Positions 1 through 5,452 are shown, counted from the stretch's first letter. The stretch is 8,577 bases of DNA from JBCCFK01 sp965262315 (GCA_965262315.1 CBDHFJ010000143.1:1-8577), one strand, 5' to 3'. Made by a program: numbers and translations. Notes: generated by a model not told the origin, from the sequence alone.

Positions 1-95
1 GAACAGAGCAGCAGGTCGCCGACCTTGACCGCCGGGGCGAAGTGGAAGTTGTCGTACTGGGCCTGCATCGAGGCGGGGATCACCCGTTCGTCCAT
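1..95 (-). CDS. RidA/YjgF-family protein, N-terminal fragment (runs off left edge)
   Basis: Only the first 31 codons and two bases are inside the window; the rest lies beyond base 1. The start is an ATG read from bases 95-93. The peptide begins MDERVIPASM and continues to a segment reading HFAPAVKVGDLLLCS. That last stretch matches the first beta-strand region of Rid-family proteins, which typically read F(S)PAV(R/K)VGDLLFVSG. Members of the family are small trimeric enamine/imine deaminases or related proteins that clear reactive 2-aminoacrylate-type intermediates. Whether this one keeps the catalytic Arg cannot be seen because the C-terminal part is missing. No Shine-Dalgarno sequence precedes the start, but a TANNNT box lies exactly seven bases upstream, suggesting a leaderless mRNA. 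The gene is divergent from the surface-protein gene at 227. The family call is fairly good; the specific role is unknown. Confidence 0.7.
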   Translation of the reverse strand, partial: MDERVIPASMQAQYDNFHFAPAVKVGDLLLC

Positions 96-102
96 GGCAC
101 GG

Positions 103-108
103 ACGCTA
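103..108 (-). promoter_or_regulatory. Candidate -10 box for a leaderless RidA-like transcript
   Basis: On the minus strand TAGCGT is followed by seven bases and then the ATG at 95. This matches the actinobacterial leaderless arrangement, in which the -10 hexamer TANNNT sits 6-7 bases before the first coding base. I see no convincing -35 element at 16-19 bases upstream. Confidence 0.4.
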
Positions 109-226
109 CCGTACGACGGCTCAATCGATCGACGGGACCGAGGGCTTCAGTTCTCGGGGACCCCTGCCGACAGTTGTGCGCAGTGGGGAAACCCACCACC
201 CGATCGGAGTCGGGAGGGACACCGAC

Positions 227-1030
227 ATGCAACAGACAGCCGAGCGCCCACTGGCCGCTTCGATCCTCGTCACGGCTTGTGCCGTGCTGCTGATGACCGG
301 GGCGGCCGCCGCCCAGACCGGATGCTCCAGCTTCGTCCTGTCGCCGCCGGAGGCCGACTTCTACACGAGCCCGCCACACGAGTACTTCATTCTCGACACC
401 GGCGGCGGGGAGACCTTCGGTTTCGTCGTCGACCCCGCGGTGGTCACTCGGCTGGTGCCAGGGAACGGGCAGCCCATCATCGGCTACACCAAGTGCCTGA
501 CGGCACCGGCACCCACCCCGACGCCCACCGCCACGCCCGCCCCGACGGCCACGCCCACCGCGACGCCGGCCCCGACCGCGACGCCGGCCCCGACCGCGAC
601 GCCGGCGCCGACGGCGACACCGACCGCCACACCGGAACCGACCGCCACGTCCGAACCGACGGCCACCGTGGCACCGACGCCCAGCCCCACCCCTGAGGCG
701 CCGGCGCCGACGCCCGAGCCGAGCCCGGAGGTCGGCAGCGGCGGCGACGAGAGCCCCGGTGGCGTGCCGGACAGCGACACCGGCGGCGCCGGCGACTCCG
801 GAGAGACCGCACCCGGCGGTGCCGATGACGACGAGGGCCTCACCAGCCCCGGGCTGGCCCAGGAGGGCGACGCCGGCGACGACGAGTCCGCCGGGGCCCT
901 GGCCCTGACGGGCACCTCATTGTTCCCGGTCGCCGTGGCGTTGTTCCTGGTGGCGGCCGGCCTGGTGATCCTCGGCTCGGGCCGCCCCGTGCTCAGCCGA
1001 CCGGGCACCCCTGGGGGACGCCGGACGTGA
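227..1030 (+). CDS. Secreted Pro/Thr-repeat surface protein with LALTG sortase anchor
   Basis: This is a 267-residue exported protein built for covalent cell-surface attachment. I chose the ATG at 227 over an in-frame GTG at 176 because GGGAGGG (212-218) sits eight bases before it and because it places a signal peptide at the very N terminus (hydrophobic core about residues 9-25, likely cleavage near A29/Q30). Residues 30-92 form a small domain with two cysteines (C33, C90) that could make a disulfide; I do not recognise it. Residues 93-168 are a Pro/Thr-rich stalk of ATPAPT-type repeats, a likely O-glycosylation target. Residues 169-222 are Gly/Asp/Glu-rich. The C terminus has LALTG (225-229), a membrane segment (about 233-250) and an Arg-rich tail, the three parts of a sorting signal. 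LAxTG is the motif attributed to class E sortases of high-GC Actinobacteria; no sortase gene is present here. The last 38 bases overlap the convergent epimerase gene. Its ligand or function is unknown. Confidence 0.8.
   Translation: MQQTAERPLAASILVTACAVLLMTGAAAAQTGCSSFVLSPPEADFYTSPPHEYFILDTGGGETFGFVVDPAVVTRLVPGNGQPIIGYTKCLTAPAPTPTPTATPAPTATPTATPAPTATPAPTATPAPTATPTATPEPTATSEPTATVAPTPSPTPEAPAPTPEPSPEVGSGGDESPGGVPDSDTGGAGDSGETAPGGADDDEGLTSPGLAQEGDAGDDESAGALALTGTSLFPVAVALFLVAAGLVILGSGRPVLSRPGTPGGRRT
503..730 (+). repeat. Pro/Thr-stalk coding repeats with an 18-base core unit
   Basis: This low-complexity tract encodes the stalk of the surface protein (residues 93-168). Its core is an 18-base unit, GCGACGCCGGCCCCGACC, encoding A-T-P-A-P-T in the reading frame. 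It occurs twice perfectly in tandem at 560-577 and 578-595 and a third time with two substitutions at 596-613. The flanks carry degenerate versions. Identical tandem units make unit-number variation by slippage likely, always in multiples of three and therefore in frame. Confidence 0.8.
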
Positions 1031-1979
1031 GGTGCCACTGCCACTGATCGACGAGTCCGTCGAGCAGCGGCAGCTTCGGCTTCCAGCCCAGATCGAGGCG
1101 CGCCGCCGTGAGGTCGGCGACGGTTGTGTCCGGGTCGCCGGCGGCGACGCCGACGCGCGCCAAGCGGATGGGAGCGTCCACGATGCCCTCGATGGCCGCC
1201 ATCGCCTCGTTGAGGCTCGCCGAGGTGCCGCCGCCGAGGTCGTAGCGGCGGCCACCGACCCCGGGGACGAACCCGGCGAGCACGGTGGCTTCGGCGATGT
1301 CTGAGACATGGGTGAACTCGCGCCGCTGCTCCCCGGTGCCGCGGAGCGGGAAGACATCGTCGAGGCCGGGCGACGCGGACCGGAACAGTCGATGGAACGC
1401 CATGTCTGGCCGCTGGCGGGCGCCGAAGACCGTGAAGTAGCGCATGCACACCACGTCGAGACCCCGTTCGCCGTAGACGTCAGCGAGCTGCTCGCATGCT
1501 GCCTTCGACACACCGTAGGGGCTGACGGGCGCTACGATCCGGGCGCCGGCGGGTGCAGCGGTCTCGCCGTAGATCGACGAGCTCGAGGCAGCCACGACGC
1601 GGGCGCATCCACGAGCGAGCGCGGCCTCGAACACCCGCTGGGTGCCCAGCACGTTCGAGCGCATCGTGGTCTCGAAACCCTCCCCCCAGGAGTCCTGGAC
1701 GCCGGCGCGAGCGGCGAGGTGGAAGACCACGTCGCCGGGCTGGAAGATGGCGGTGAGGTCGGCGTCGACGAGATCGGCTCCGACGAGTTCGAAAGAGGTC
1801 GAGCGCAGCGCATCGGCGAGGTGGCCCCACTTGATCATCGGGGAGTACCAGGGGTCGAAGCTGTCGATGCCCACGACGTCGTGGCCCGCTGCGAGGAGGT
1901 GGTCGACCACATGCGACCCGATGAATCCGGCGGCCCCGGTGACGACGCAGCGAGTTGCGAACGGAAGGAAGGCATCCAT
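993..1979 (-). CDS. NAD-dependent sugar-nucleotide epimerase/dehydratase (extended SDR)
   Basis: The product has 328 residues, the normal length for GalE-like extended short-chain dehydrogenases that epimerise or otherwise modify UDP- or GDP-sugars. The N-terminal Rossmann fold has the NAD motif G15-A-A-G18-F-I-G21. D39 at the end of beta-2 fits NAD(H) preference. S132-S135 followed by IYGE gives the catalytic Ser region, and Y155-G-V-S-K159 is the YxxxK catalytic pair. The stretch YFTVFGARQRPDMAFHRLF (181-199) is the substrate-domain signature of UDP-glucuronate epimerase/decarboxylase-like members, and the PWY near residue 43 resembles the same group. The exact substrate cannot be told from sequence. 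I chose the ATG at 1979 because a -10-like TAACAT lies seven bases before it, fitting a leaderless start; an in-frame ATG three codons upstream (1988) overlaps that box. The reading frame stays open much further upstream, but that stretch is antisense to the regulator gene and is not epimerase sequence. The gene is divergent from the regulator and overlaps the surface-protein gene tail to tail. Confidence 0.88.
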   Translation of the reverse strand: MDAFLPFATRCVVTGAAGFIGSHVVDHLLAAGHDVVGIDSFDPWYSPMIKWGHLADALRSTSFELVGADLVDADLTAIFQPGDVVFHLAARAGVQDSWGEGFETTMRSNVLGTQRVFEAALARGCARVVAASSSSIYGETAAPAGARIVAPVSPYGVSKAACEQLADVYGERGLDVVCMRYFTVFGARQRPDMAFHRLFRSASPGLDDVFPLRGTGEQRREFTHVSDIAEATVLAGFVPGVGGRRYDLGGGTSASLNEAMAAIEGIVDAPIRLARVGVAAGDPDTTVADLTAARLDLGWKPKLPLLDGLVDQWQWHLTSGVPQGCPVG

Positions 1980-1986
1980 CCGTCTC

Positions 1987-2017
1987 ATGTTAGGTGTGCT
2001 TTCGTCGGGCTGGGCAA
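1987..2017 (-). promoter_or_regulatory. Candidate promoter of the epimerase gene (leaderless)
   Basis: On the minus strand TTGCCC (2017-2012) and TAACAT (1992-1987) are separated by 19 bases. TAACAT is followed by seven bases and then the ATG at 1979, so transcription would begin at or next to the start codon. There is no Shine-Dalgarno sequence. The spacer is slightly longer than ideal. Confidence 0.45.
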
Positions 2018-2064
2018 ACTCGGGCGAGCGCCGCCCGTGGCGGCACGAACACGCCGGGCGACCA

Positions 2065-2093
2065 TGGCCCCCTGGGGCCGGGCCGGATAGCCT
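2065..2093 (+). promoter_or_regulatory. Candidate promoter of the DtxR-family gene (leaderless)
   Basis: TAGCCT at 2088-2093 lies exactly six bases before the ATG at 2100, the spacing that puts the first base of the start codon at +1. TGGCCC at 2065-2070 is a weak -35 candidate 17 bases upstream. There is no good Shine-Dalgarno sequence. The stretch from the box to the start codon also loosely resembles half of an IdeR/DtxR operator, which would allow autoregulation; that is speculative. Confidence 0.45.
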
Positions 2094-2099
2094 GGCCTC

Positions 2100-2771
2100 A
2101 TGCCGTATGAACCGACCGAGCATCACCCGGCGTTCGAGGAGTACTCCGAGACCATCTGGGAGCTCGCGGAGGACGGCATCGAGGTCAAGCAGGCACGGAT
2201 CGCCGAACGGCTCGAAGTCAGCAGACCCGCCGTGTCGGAGATGGTCCGCCGGATGGAGGCCGAGGATCTCGTCGAGATCCAGGACGGCCTCATCAGCCTG
2301 ACGACAGCCGGGCGTTCCCTGGCCACCACGGTCGTTCGGCGCCATCGGCTCGCCGAGCGCTTCCTCACCGACATCATGGGACTCAGCTGGGCCGACGCCC
2401 ATCACGAGGCCGGCAAGTGGGAACACGTCGTCTCGCCGGTGGTCGAGGACGCGATGATCCGCATCCTCGACGACCCCACCACGTGCCCGCACGGCAACCC
2501 CATCCCCGGTTCCGACTACGAACGGCCGGCCGGATCGCACTCGCTGGCCGATGTGGACCCAGGCGACCGCTTCGTCGTGCACCGGATCCCCGAGGAGCTC
2601 GAGTTCCAGGTCGGCCAGCTGGAGTTCCTCGAGGTCTCCGGCGTGTTGCCCGATCGCAGTGGCACCGTGCTGAGTCGCTCCCCGGAGGGCACGACCACGA
2701 TCGAGATGGCCGAGGGCACCGTCGGCATCAGCGCCTTCGCCTCGAAGCGCATCCTCGTCACCGACGGCTGA
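2100..2771 (+). CDS. DtxR/IdeR/MntR-family metal-dependent transcriptional regulator
   Basis: This 223-residue protein matches full-length DtxR/IdeR in size and domain order. A winged helix-turn-helix spans about residues 8-72 (recognition segment around VSRPAVSEMVRRME), a dimerisation/metal domain about 73-140, and an SH3-like FeoA domain about 148-220. Family landmarks are clear: RHRLAERFLTDIMGL (81-95), WEHVVS (107-112) and the linker GNPIPG (132-137). Compared with Corynebacterium DtxR, the ancillary-site residues His79, Glu83 and His98 correspond to H82, E86 and H101, and the primary-site Glu105/His106 to E108/H109. However, primary-site Met10 is replaced by E14, and Cys102 (Glu99 in Bacillus MntR) is replaced by G105. 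E14 and E17 sit where MntR has Asp8 and Glu11. The metal sensed is therefore uncertain, with Mn or Fe most likely. The start at 2100 is supported by a TANNNT box six bases upstream. The gene is divergent from the epimerase, and its 3' end faces the fasciclin gene across two hairpins. Confidence 0.9.
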   Translation: MPYEPTEHHPAFEEYSETIWELAEDGIEVKQARIAERLEVSRPAVSEMVRRMEAEDLVEIQDGLISLTTAGRSLATTVVRRHRLAERFLTDIMGLSWADAHHEAGKWEHVVSPVVEDAMIRILDDPTTCPHGNPIPGSDYERPAGSHSLADVDPGDRFVVHRIPEELEFQVGQLEFLEVSGVLPDRSGTVLSRSPEGTTTIEMAEGTVGISAFASKRILVTDG

Positions 2772-2791
2772 GCCACCTCGTCTCCCGACAC

Positions 2792-2818
2792 CCGATGCCG
2801 CTCCCGTGGTGGCATCGG
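2792..2818. terminator. Inverted repeat after the regulator gene, possible terminator
   Basis: CCGATGCC (2792-2799) and GGCATCGG (2811-2818) form a perfect 8-bp stem with an 11-base loop, 20 bases after the regulator stop codon. No T-run follows. It lies in the gap between two convergent genes, so it could act as a terminator or mRNA 3'-end stabiliser. Confidence 0.5.
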
Positions 2819-2839
2819 CGCGCCGACCCCCGGACGCGA

Positions 2840-2882
2840 ACGACCCGCCTCGGCGGACCCCGAAGGGCGCCGGGCGGGTCGT
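2840..2882. terminator. Long GC-rich hairpin between convergent genes, likely bidirectional terminator
   Basis: ACGACCCGCC (2840-2849) pairs perfectly with GGCGGGTCGT (2873-2882). Past a single bulged T at 2850, CGGCG (2851-2855) pairs with CGCCG (2868-2872), leaving a 12-base loop: 15 paired bases in total. It lies 26 bases from the fasciclin stop codon and 68 from the regulator stop codon. There is no T-tract on either side, which is common for terminators in GC-rich actinobacteria. Confidence 0.65.
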
Positions 2883-2908
2883 CGATGAACGGTTGGTTCA
2901 GGTACTGA

Positions 2909-3658
2909 TCAGCTGCGGCGACGGGCCGGGCGCACGGCGGCGACGGTCATGAGGCCGCCGGCCAGCAGCGCCACGGCGAAGATGGCCACCATGGCCGAGT
3001 TGGCGCCGGTGTTGGCCAGCTCTTCGGCGGGCTCTTCCTCAGCAGACTCCTCCGCTTCCTCTGCCTCCTCGGCAGGGGCATCACCCTGGGCGGCGGAGCC
3101 CTCGAGGCCGAGGCTCTCACCCACGGTCGGGGGCAGCAGCACACCGTCGATCACGTGAATGACGCCGTTGCAGGCCGCGACGTCGGCAGCGATGACGTTG
3201 ACCGGCGACGGGTTGCCACTCAGCAGCGAGATGGTGTCGCCGTCGACGGCGACGCTGACGTCCTCACCCTGCACCGTGGGAGCCGAAGCGCCGTCGAGCC
3301 CGGCCACGACGTCGGACGTCACGGCGCCCTCGATCACGTGGTACGTGAGGATGGTGGCGACGAGATCGGGGTCGGCGACCAGGTCGGCGAGTTCGATCCC
3401 GAGCGCGCCGAGCGTGGCGGCGAAGGCGTCCTCGTTGGGAGCGAGGACGGTGTACGGGCCGCCGGCGCAGTCGGTGAACATGTCGCCCAGACCGGTCAGT
3501 GCGAGTGCGGCACCAAGCGTCGCGAAGTCGGTGTCGCCGGCGACGACTTCCCCGATGGACGGGGCGTCGGGGTCCTGAGCCGTGGCGGCTCCGGCGAACC
3601 CGAACAGAACGGCGACTACGAGCAGGGCAGCCACGAGGGGCTTGGTGATGGTCTTCAT
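2909..3658 (-). CDS. Fasciclin-domain (FAS1) surface protein with LANTG sortase anchor
   Basis: This 249-residue exported protein carries one FAS1 adhesion domain. The signal peptide is clear (K2, K6, hydrophobic 8-23, likely cleavage after ATA, near A27/Q28). FAS1 spans about residues 33-178, with the family landmarks YTVLAPNEDAF (69-79), ILTYHV (103-108) and NGVIHVIDGVLLP (164-176). C64 and C163 could form a disulfide. Residues 195-213 are an acidic Glu/Ala linker. The tail is a full sorting signal: LANTG (214-218), a membrane segment (about 221-241) and RPARRRS. LAxTG again points to a class E sortase, as in the surface protein at 227. The ATG at 3658 is supported by ACAGGAG (3669-3663) and by the signal peptide; the frame stays open upstream but that stretch is non-coding or antisense. 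FAS1 proteins usually mediate adhesion or matrix contact; the partner is unknown. The gene is alone on its strand, with a 266-base upstream gap. Confidence 0.9.
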   Translation of the reverse strand: MKTITKPLVAALLVVAVLFGFAGAATAQDPDAPSIGEVVAGDTDFATLGAALALTGLGDMFTDCAGGPYTVLAPNEDAFAATLGALGIELADLVADPDLVATILTYHVIEGAVTSDVVAGLDGASAPTVQGEDVSVAVDGDTISLLSGNPSPVNVIAADVAACNGVIHVIDGVLLPPTVGESLGLEGSAAQGDAPAEEAEEAEESAEEEPAEELANTGANSAMVAIFAVALLAGGLMTVAAVRPARRRS

Positions 3659-3725
3659 GGGACTCCTGTGTTGGGGCTCCACGATCCGGGGGGAAACGTG
3701 GGAGGATCGCGTTGTTGCACCCCCG

Positions 3726-3740
3726 ACCTTAGTCACGTGA
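3726..3740 (-). promoter_or_regulatory. Possible -10 box and adjacent palindrome upstream of the fasciclin gene
   Basis: On the minus strand TAAGGT (3731-3726) fits TANNNT and would give a leader of about 60 bases carrying the Shine-Dalgarno. The 8-base palindrome TCACGTGA (3733-3740) lies just upstream of it and could be an operator. No good -35 is visible. The rest of the 3659-3924 gap shows only short inverted repeats: GGACGCGTCC at 3813-3822, CTCCG/CGGAG at 3822-3839, and GCGCC/GGCGC at 3903-3918 just past the esterase stop, a weak terminator candidate. Confidence 0.25.
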
Positions 3741-3924
3741 ACGCGCCGGACGCAGCTCCGAGTGACCAATGTGTTGGAATGCTGAACATCCGGCCGCGTG
3801 CGCTGACCGGGGGGACGCGTCCTCCGTGAGTGTTCGGAGCCTGTTCCGCCGATCCGGTCCGGGGCGTCGACAAGCCACACTGGGTCGCTCACCAGGCCAA
3901 CGGCGCCTGAGCCGGCGCTCGACG

Positions 3925-4560
3925 TCAGAGCACGCCGGCGAGCCACTCCCGGGCGTCGATCATCATCTCGATGGTCTGGCTGTGGGCCATGTCGTACTCG
4001 TGATGGCGGAGGTCCCACCCTCCCGTCTGGAGGGTCTCGATGACCTCGACGGGCTGGTCTGGCCCGATGACGATGTCGCGGTTGCCCCATTGGAACAGTG
4101 CGGGGCGTCCGTGCCCGGTCGACAGGTCCAGGGGCACCCCCTCGACCTTGGGGATGCCACAACAGATCGCCCACACGCCCGCATAGCGAGGCGCGCCCTC
4201 GCGACCGGCCAATGCCAGGGCCAGGTAGCCGCCCTGACTGAACCCGCCGACGACGCAGCGCTCCAGCGGCACCCCGGCAGCCTCGGCCTCGTCGAACACG
4301 ACGGCCTGCACGAGGTCGAGCGCCGACTCGAACTGCGTCCAGTCGTGCTCGAACGTCTGGAGGTCGATGTCCCACCAGCCGGCGCCGTCGCCGTCGGGCA
4401 TGGTGATCGGCCCGCGAGGCGCGATCGCCGTGAACCGTTCGTCGGGGTCGACGAGGGGCACGTAGGACGCCAGATGGTGCTGCTCGGCGGTGTAGCCGTG
4501 CATCAGGAACAGCAGGCGATCAACGCCGCCGCGGTCGATTCGATACAGCGTGAGGCTCAT
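3925..4560 (-). CDS. Alpha/beta-hydrolase, carboxylesterase/phospholipase-like
   Basis: The 211-residue product is a compact, apparently cytoplasmic serine hydrolase of the carboxylesterase/phospholipase (Abhydrolase_2-like) group, and its length suits that family. H21-G22 after the first hydrophobic strand supplies the oxyanion-hole region. GFSQG (106-110) is the nucleophile elbow with S108. D162 in GNRDIVI and H193 in DMAHSQ complete the triad in the usual order. There is no signal peptide or membrane segment. The natural substrate is unknown; short acyl esters are the usual family targets. The ATG at 4560 lacks a clear Shine-Dalgarno. CACACT seven bases upstream is a degenerate version of the leaderless -10 seen elsewhere in the window. 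It starts 51 bases after the sodN stop codon on the same strand, so it may also be co-transcribed with sodN, although no functional link to superoxide dismutase is known to me. Confidence 0.85.
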   Translation of the reverse strand: MSLTLYRIDRGGVDRLLFLMHGYTAEQHHLASYVPLVDPDERFTAIAPRGPITMPDGDGAGWWDIDLQTFEHDWTQFESALDLVQAVVFDEAEAAGVPLERCVVGGFSQGGYLALALAGREGAPRYAGVWAICCGIPKVEGVPLDLSTGHGRPALFQWGNRDIVIGPDQPVEVIETLQTGGWDLRHHEYDMAHSQTIEMMIDAREWLAGVL

Positions 4561-4611
4561 GGCCGCGAGTGTGGCAGGGGTCGGGGCCGCTGGCCATCAC
4601 CCGTTCACCCG

Positions 4612-5034
4612 TCAGGCCGGCGGGTAGACCCCCATGTCCTTGCCCTTGTCGGTCTGCCAGAAGATGTCGGCGATCTCGTCGATGTAGGCGAGGAGCTGGT
4701 TGGCCGTGGCCGCATCGGTGGACTTCTTGACCTCGCCGGCCTGGTGCACGGCGTCCCAGAAGAGCTGGTGGAGCTGGGGGAACTCCTCGAAGTGCGCCGG
4801 GGCGAAGAAGTCGGCCCACAGCACCATGAGGTGGTGCTTCACCTCTTCGGCGCGCTGCTCCTTGACGATCACGCACCGCTGACGGAAGTGATCGTCGTCG
4901 GAGTCGTGGTACTTGTTGATCGTCTTCAGGCAGGACAGCGCCTCGATCTTGGCCTGCGCCGGGTCGTAGACCCCGCAGTAGAGGTCGCAGTGGGCCTGGG
5001 CCCGGTCAGCGTTGGAGAACAGCTTGTCGATCAC
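4612..5034 (-). CDS. sodN: Nickel superoxide dismutase precursor with variant Ni-hook
   Basis: The gene encodes a 140-residue precursor of Ni-SOD, which disproportionates superoxide to oxygen and hydrogen peroxide and forms a hexamer of four-helix bundles in the family. The start is a GTG (5034) with ACAGGAG (5049-5043) eight bases before it. It gives a 14-residue leader ending in AQA, then the mature sequence from H15; the Streptomyces coelicolor leader, as I recall it, is also 14 residues. The mature N terminus HCDLYCGVYDPAQ has the Ni ligands His1, Cys2 and Cys6, plus Asp3 and Tyr9. Glu17 and Arg47, which hold the axial His in the Streptomyces enzyme, are both conserved. Two known positions differ: Pro5 is Tyr, and Tyr62 is Phe (LWADFF). 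Two extra cysteines occur at mature 21 and 40. The C terminus is about 10 residues longer than the Streptomyces protein. Leader removal needs SodX, encoded divergently at 5104. Confidence 0.95.
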   Translation of the reverse strand: MIDKLFSNADRAQAHCDLYCGVYDPAQAKIEALSCLKTINKYHDSDDDHFRQRCVIVKEQRAEEVKHHLMVLWADFFAPAHFEEFPQLHQLFWDAVHQAGEVKKSTDAATANQLLAYIDEIADIFWQTDKGKDMGVYPPA

Positions 5035-5067
5035 GGTGGGAACTCCTGTCGTCGAGCGATGCGGGGG

Positions 5068-5096
5068 TCGAGAGCCGACATCGTAGGTCCTACGCT
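5068..5096. promoter_or_regulatory. Divergent sodN/sodX promoter region with shared palindrome
   Basis: The 69 bases between the two start codons contain the 13-base palindrome CGTAGGTCCTACG (5082-5094). On the plus strand TACGCT (5091-5096) lies seven bases before the sodX GTG, with TCGAGA (5068-5073) as a -35 candidate 17 bases upstream. On the minus strand TACGAT (5085-5080) is the best -10 candidate for sodN; its -35 is weak. The palindrome overlaps both -10 boxes, so a protein bound there could control both genes at once. The regulator is unknown. Confidence 0.5.
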
Positions 5097-5103
5097 GCCA
5101 CGC

Positions 5104-5442
5104 GTGGCGTTCAAACGCGGCACTGAACAGCGAATCCGGCGATTCGTCGCCGAAGGGCGATCGATGGAGCCGGGCATTGCCGACGGTGACGGCTTGATCG
5201 GCGTGCGGTCCCCGCGGGTCCGCGCCGGCCAGGTCCGTGTGTTCGCCCACCCCTACCGGCCGGGATCGTGGCTGGTGAAGCGGGTGGAACGCGTCGAAGG
5301 CGACCGCATGTGGGTGCTCTCCGACAACGCCGAGGTGACCAGGGCGGACTCTCGGGAGTTCGGCTCGCTCCCCGTCGCGGGGTCCTACCGGGTGGTCCTG
5401 CGAGTCCCGCGGCGCCTGCTCGGTGTCACTGCCCGGAACTAA
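5104..5442 (+). CDS. sodX: Nickel-type superoxide dismutase maturation protease
   Basis: This 112-residue protein is a small S24/S26 (signal-peptidase-like) serine protease that cleaves the SodN leader to expose the nickel-binding His1-Cys2 terminus. GRSMEPGI (18-25) contains the nucleophile S20 in the family SMxP motif. WLVKRV (56-61) contains the general-base Lys, K59. LSDNAEVTRADSREFGSLP (72-90) is the conserved (G)DN...S.DSR.FG box, here with Ser in place of Gly. I see no membrane segment, so it is probably soluble or peripheral, as expected for acting on a cytoplasmic precursor. The GTG start at 5104 is supported by TACGCT seven bases upstream and by the absence of another start before the S20 motif. 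The name rests on both the protease motifs and the divergent neighbour sodN; in other actinobacteria the two genes are usually adjacent. Its stop codon TAA doubles as part of the -10 box proposed for the next gene. Confidence 0.88.
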   Translation: MAFKRGTEQRIRRFVAEGRSMEPGIADGDGLIGVRSPRVRAGQVRVFAHPYRPGSWLVKRVERVEGDRMWVLSDNAEVTRADSREFGSLPVAGSYRVVLRVPRRLLGVTARN

Positions 5443-5445
5443 CGT
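5440..5445 (+). promoter_or_regulatory. Candidate -10 box of the cupin gene, overlapping the sodX stop codon
   Basis: TAACGT lies seven bases before the ATG at 5453, the leaderless spacing seen at other genes here. Its first three bases are the sodX stop codon. No convincing -35 is seen, so readthrough from sodX is an alternative. Confidence 0.35.
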
Positions 5446-5452
5446 CCACCAC

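Noticed and set aside
176..226. Upstream GTG start for the Pro/Thr surface protein
   Set aside because: It would add 17 polar residues before the signal peptide and would ignore the GGGAGGG ribosome site before the ATG at 227.
484..1449. Minus-strand open frame rich in Val/Gly/Ala repeats opposite the Pro/Thr stalk
   Set aside because: It is the complement of the GC-rich repeat and of the epimerase in another frame, with no motif of its own.
1987..2005. TTAGGT half-site near the epimerase -10 as an IdeR box
   Set aside because: Only six bases match; the remaining positions of the 19-base operator do not.
1980..2582. In-frame upstream extension of the epimerase gene to 2582 (minus strand)
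   Set aside because: The extra residues are antisense to the regulator gene and have no epimerase similarity. The Rossmann motif starts 15 residues after the ATG at 1979, the normal distance.
3813..3822. 10-base palindrome GGACGCGTCC upstream of the fasciclin gene
   Set aside because: It has no loop for a hairpin, is not near a recognisable promoter box, and palindromes of this size are expected by chance in GC-rich DNA.
3659..4375. Open frame continuing upstream of the fasciclin start on the minus strand
   Set aside because: The signal peptide and Shine-Dalgarno fix the start at 3658. The upstream part is Arg/Pro-rich out-of-frame reading of the esterase gene.
3769..5103. Long open frame on the plus strand running through 3769-5103 into sodX
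   Set aside because: It is antisense to the esterase and sodN, both of which have clear family motifs. Only the part from the GTG at 5104 matches a protein family.
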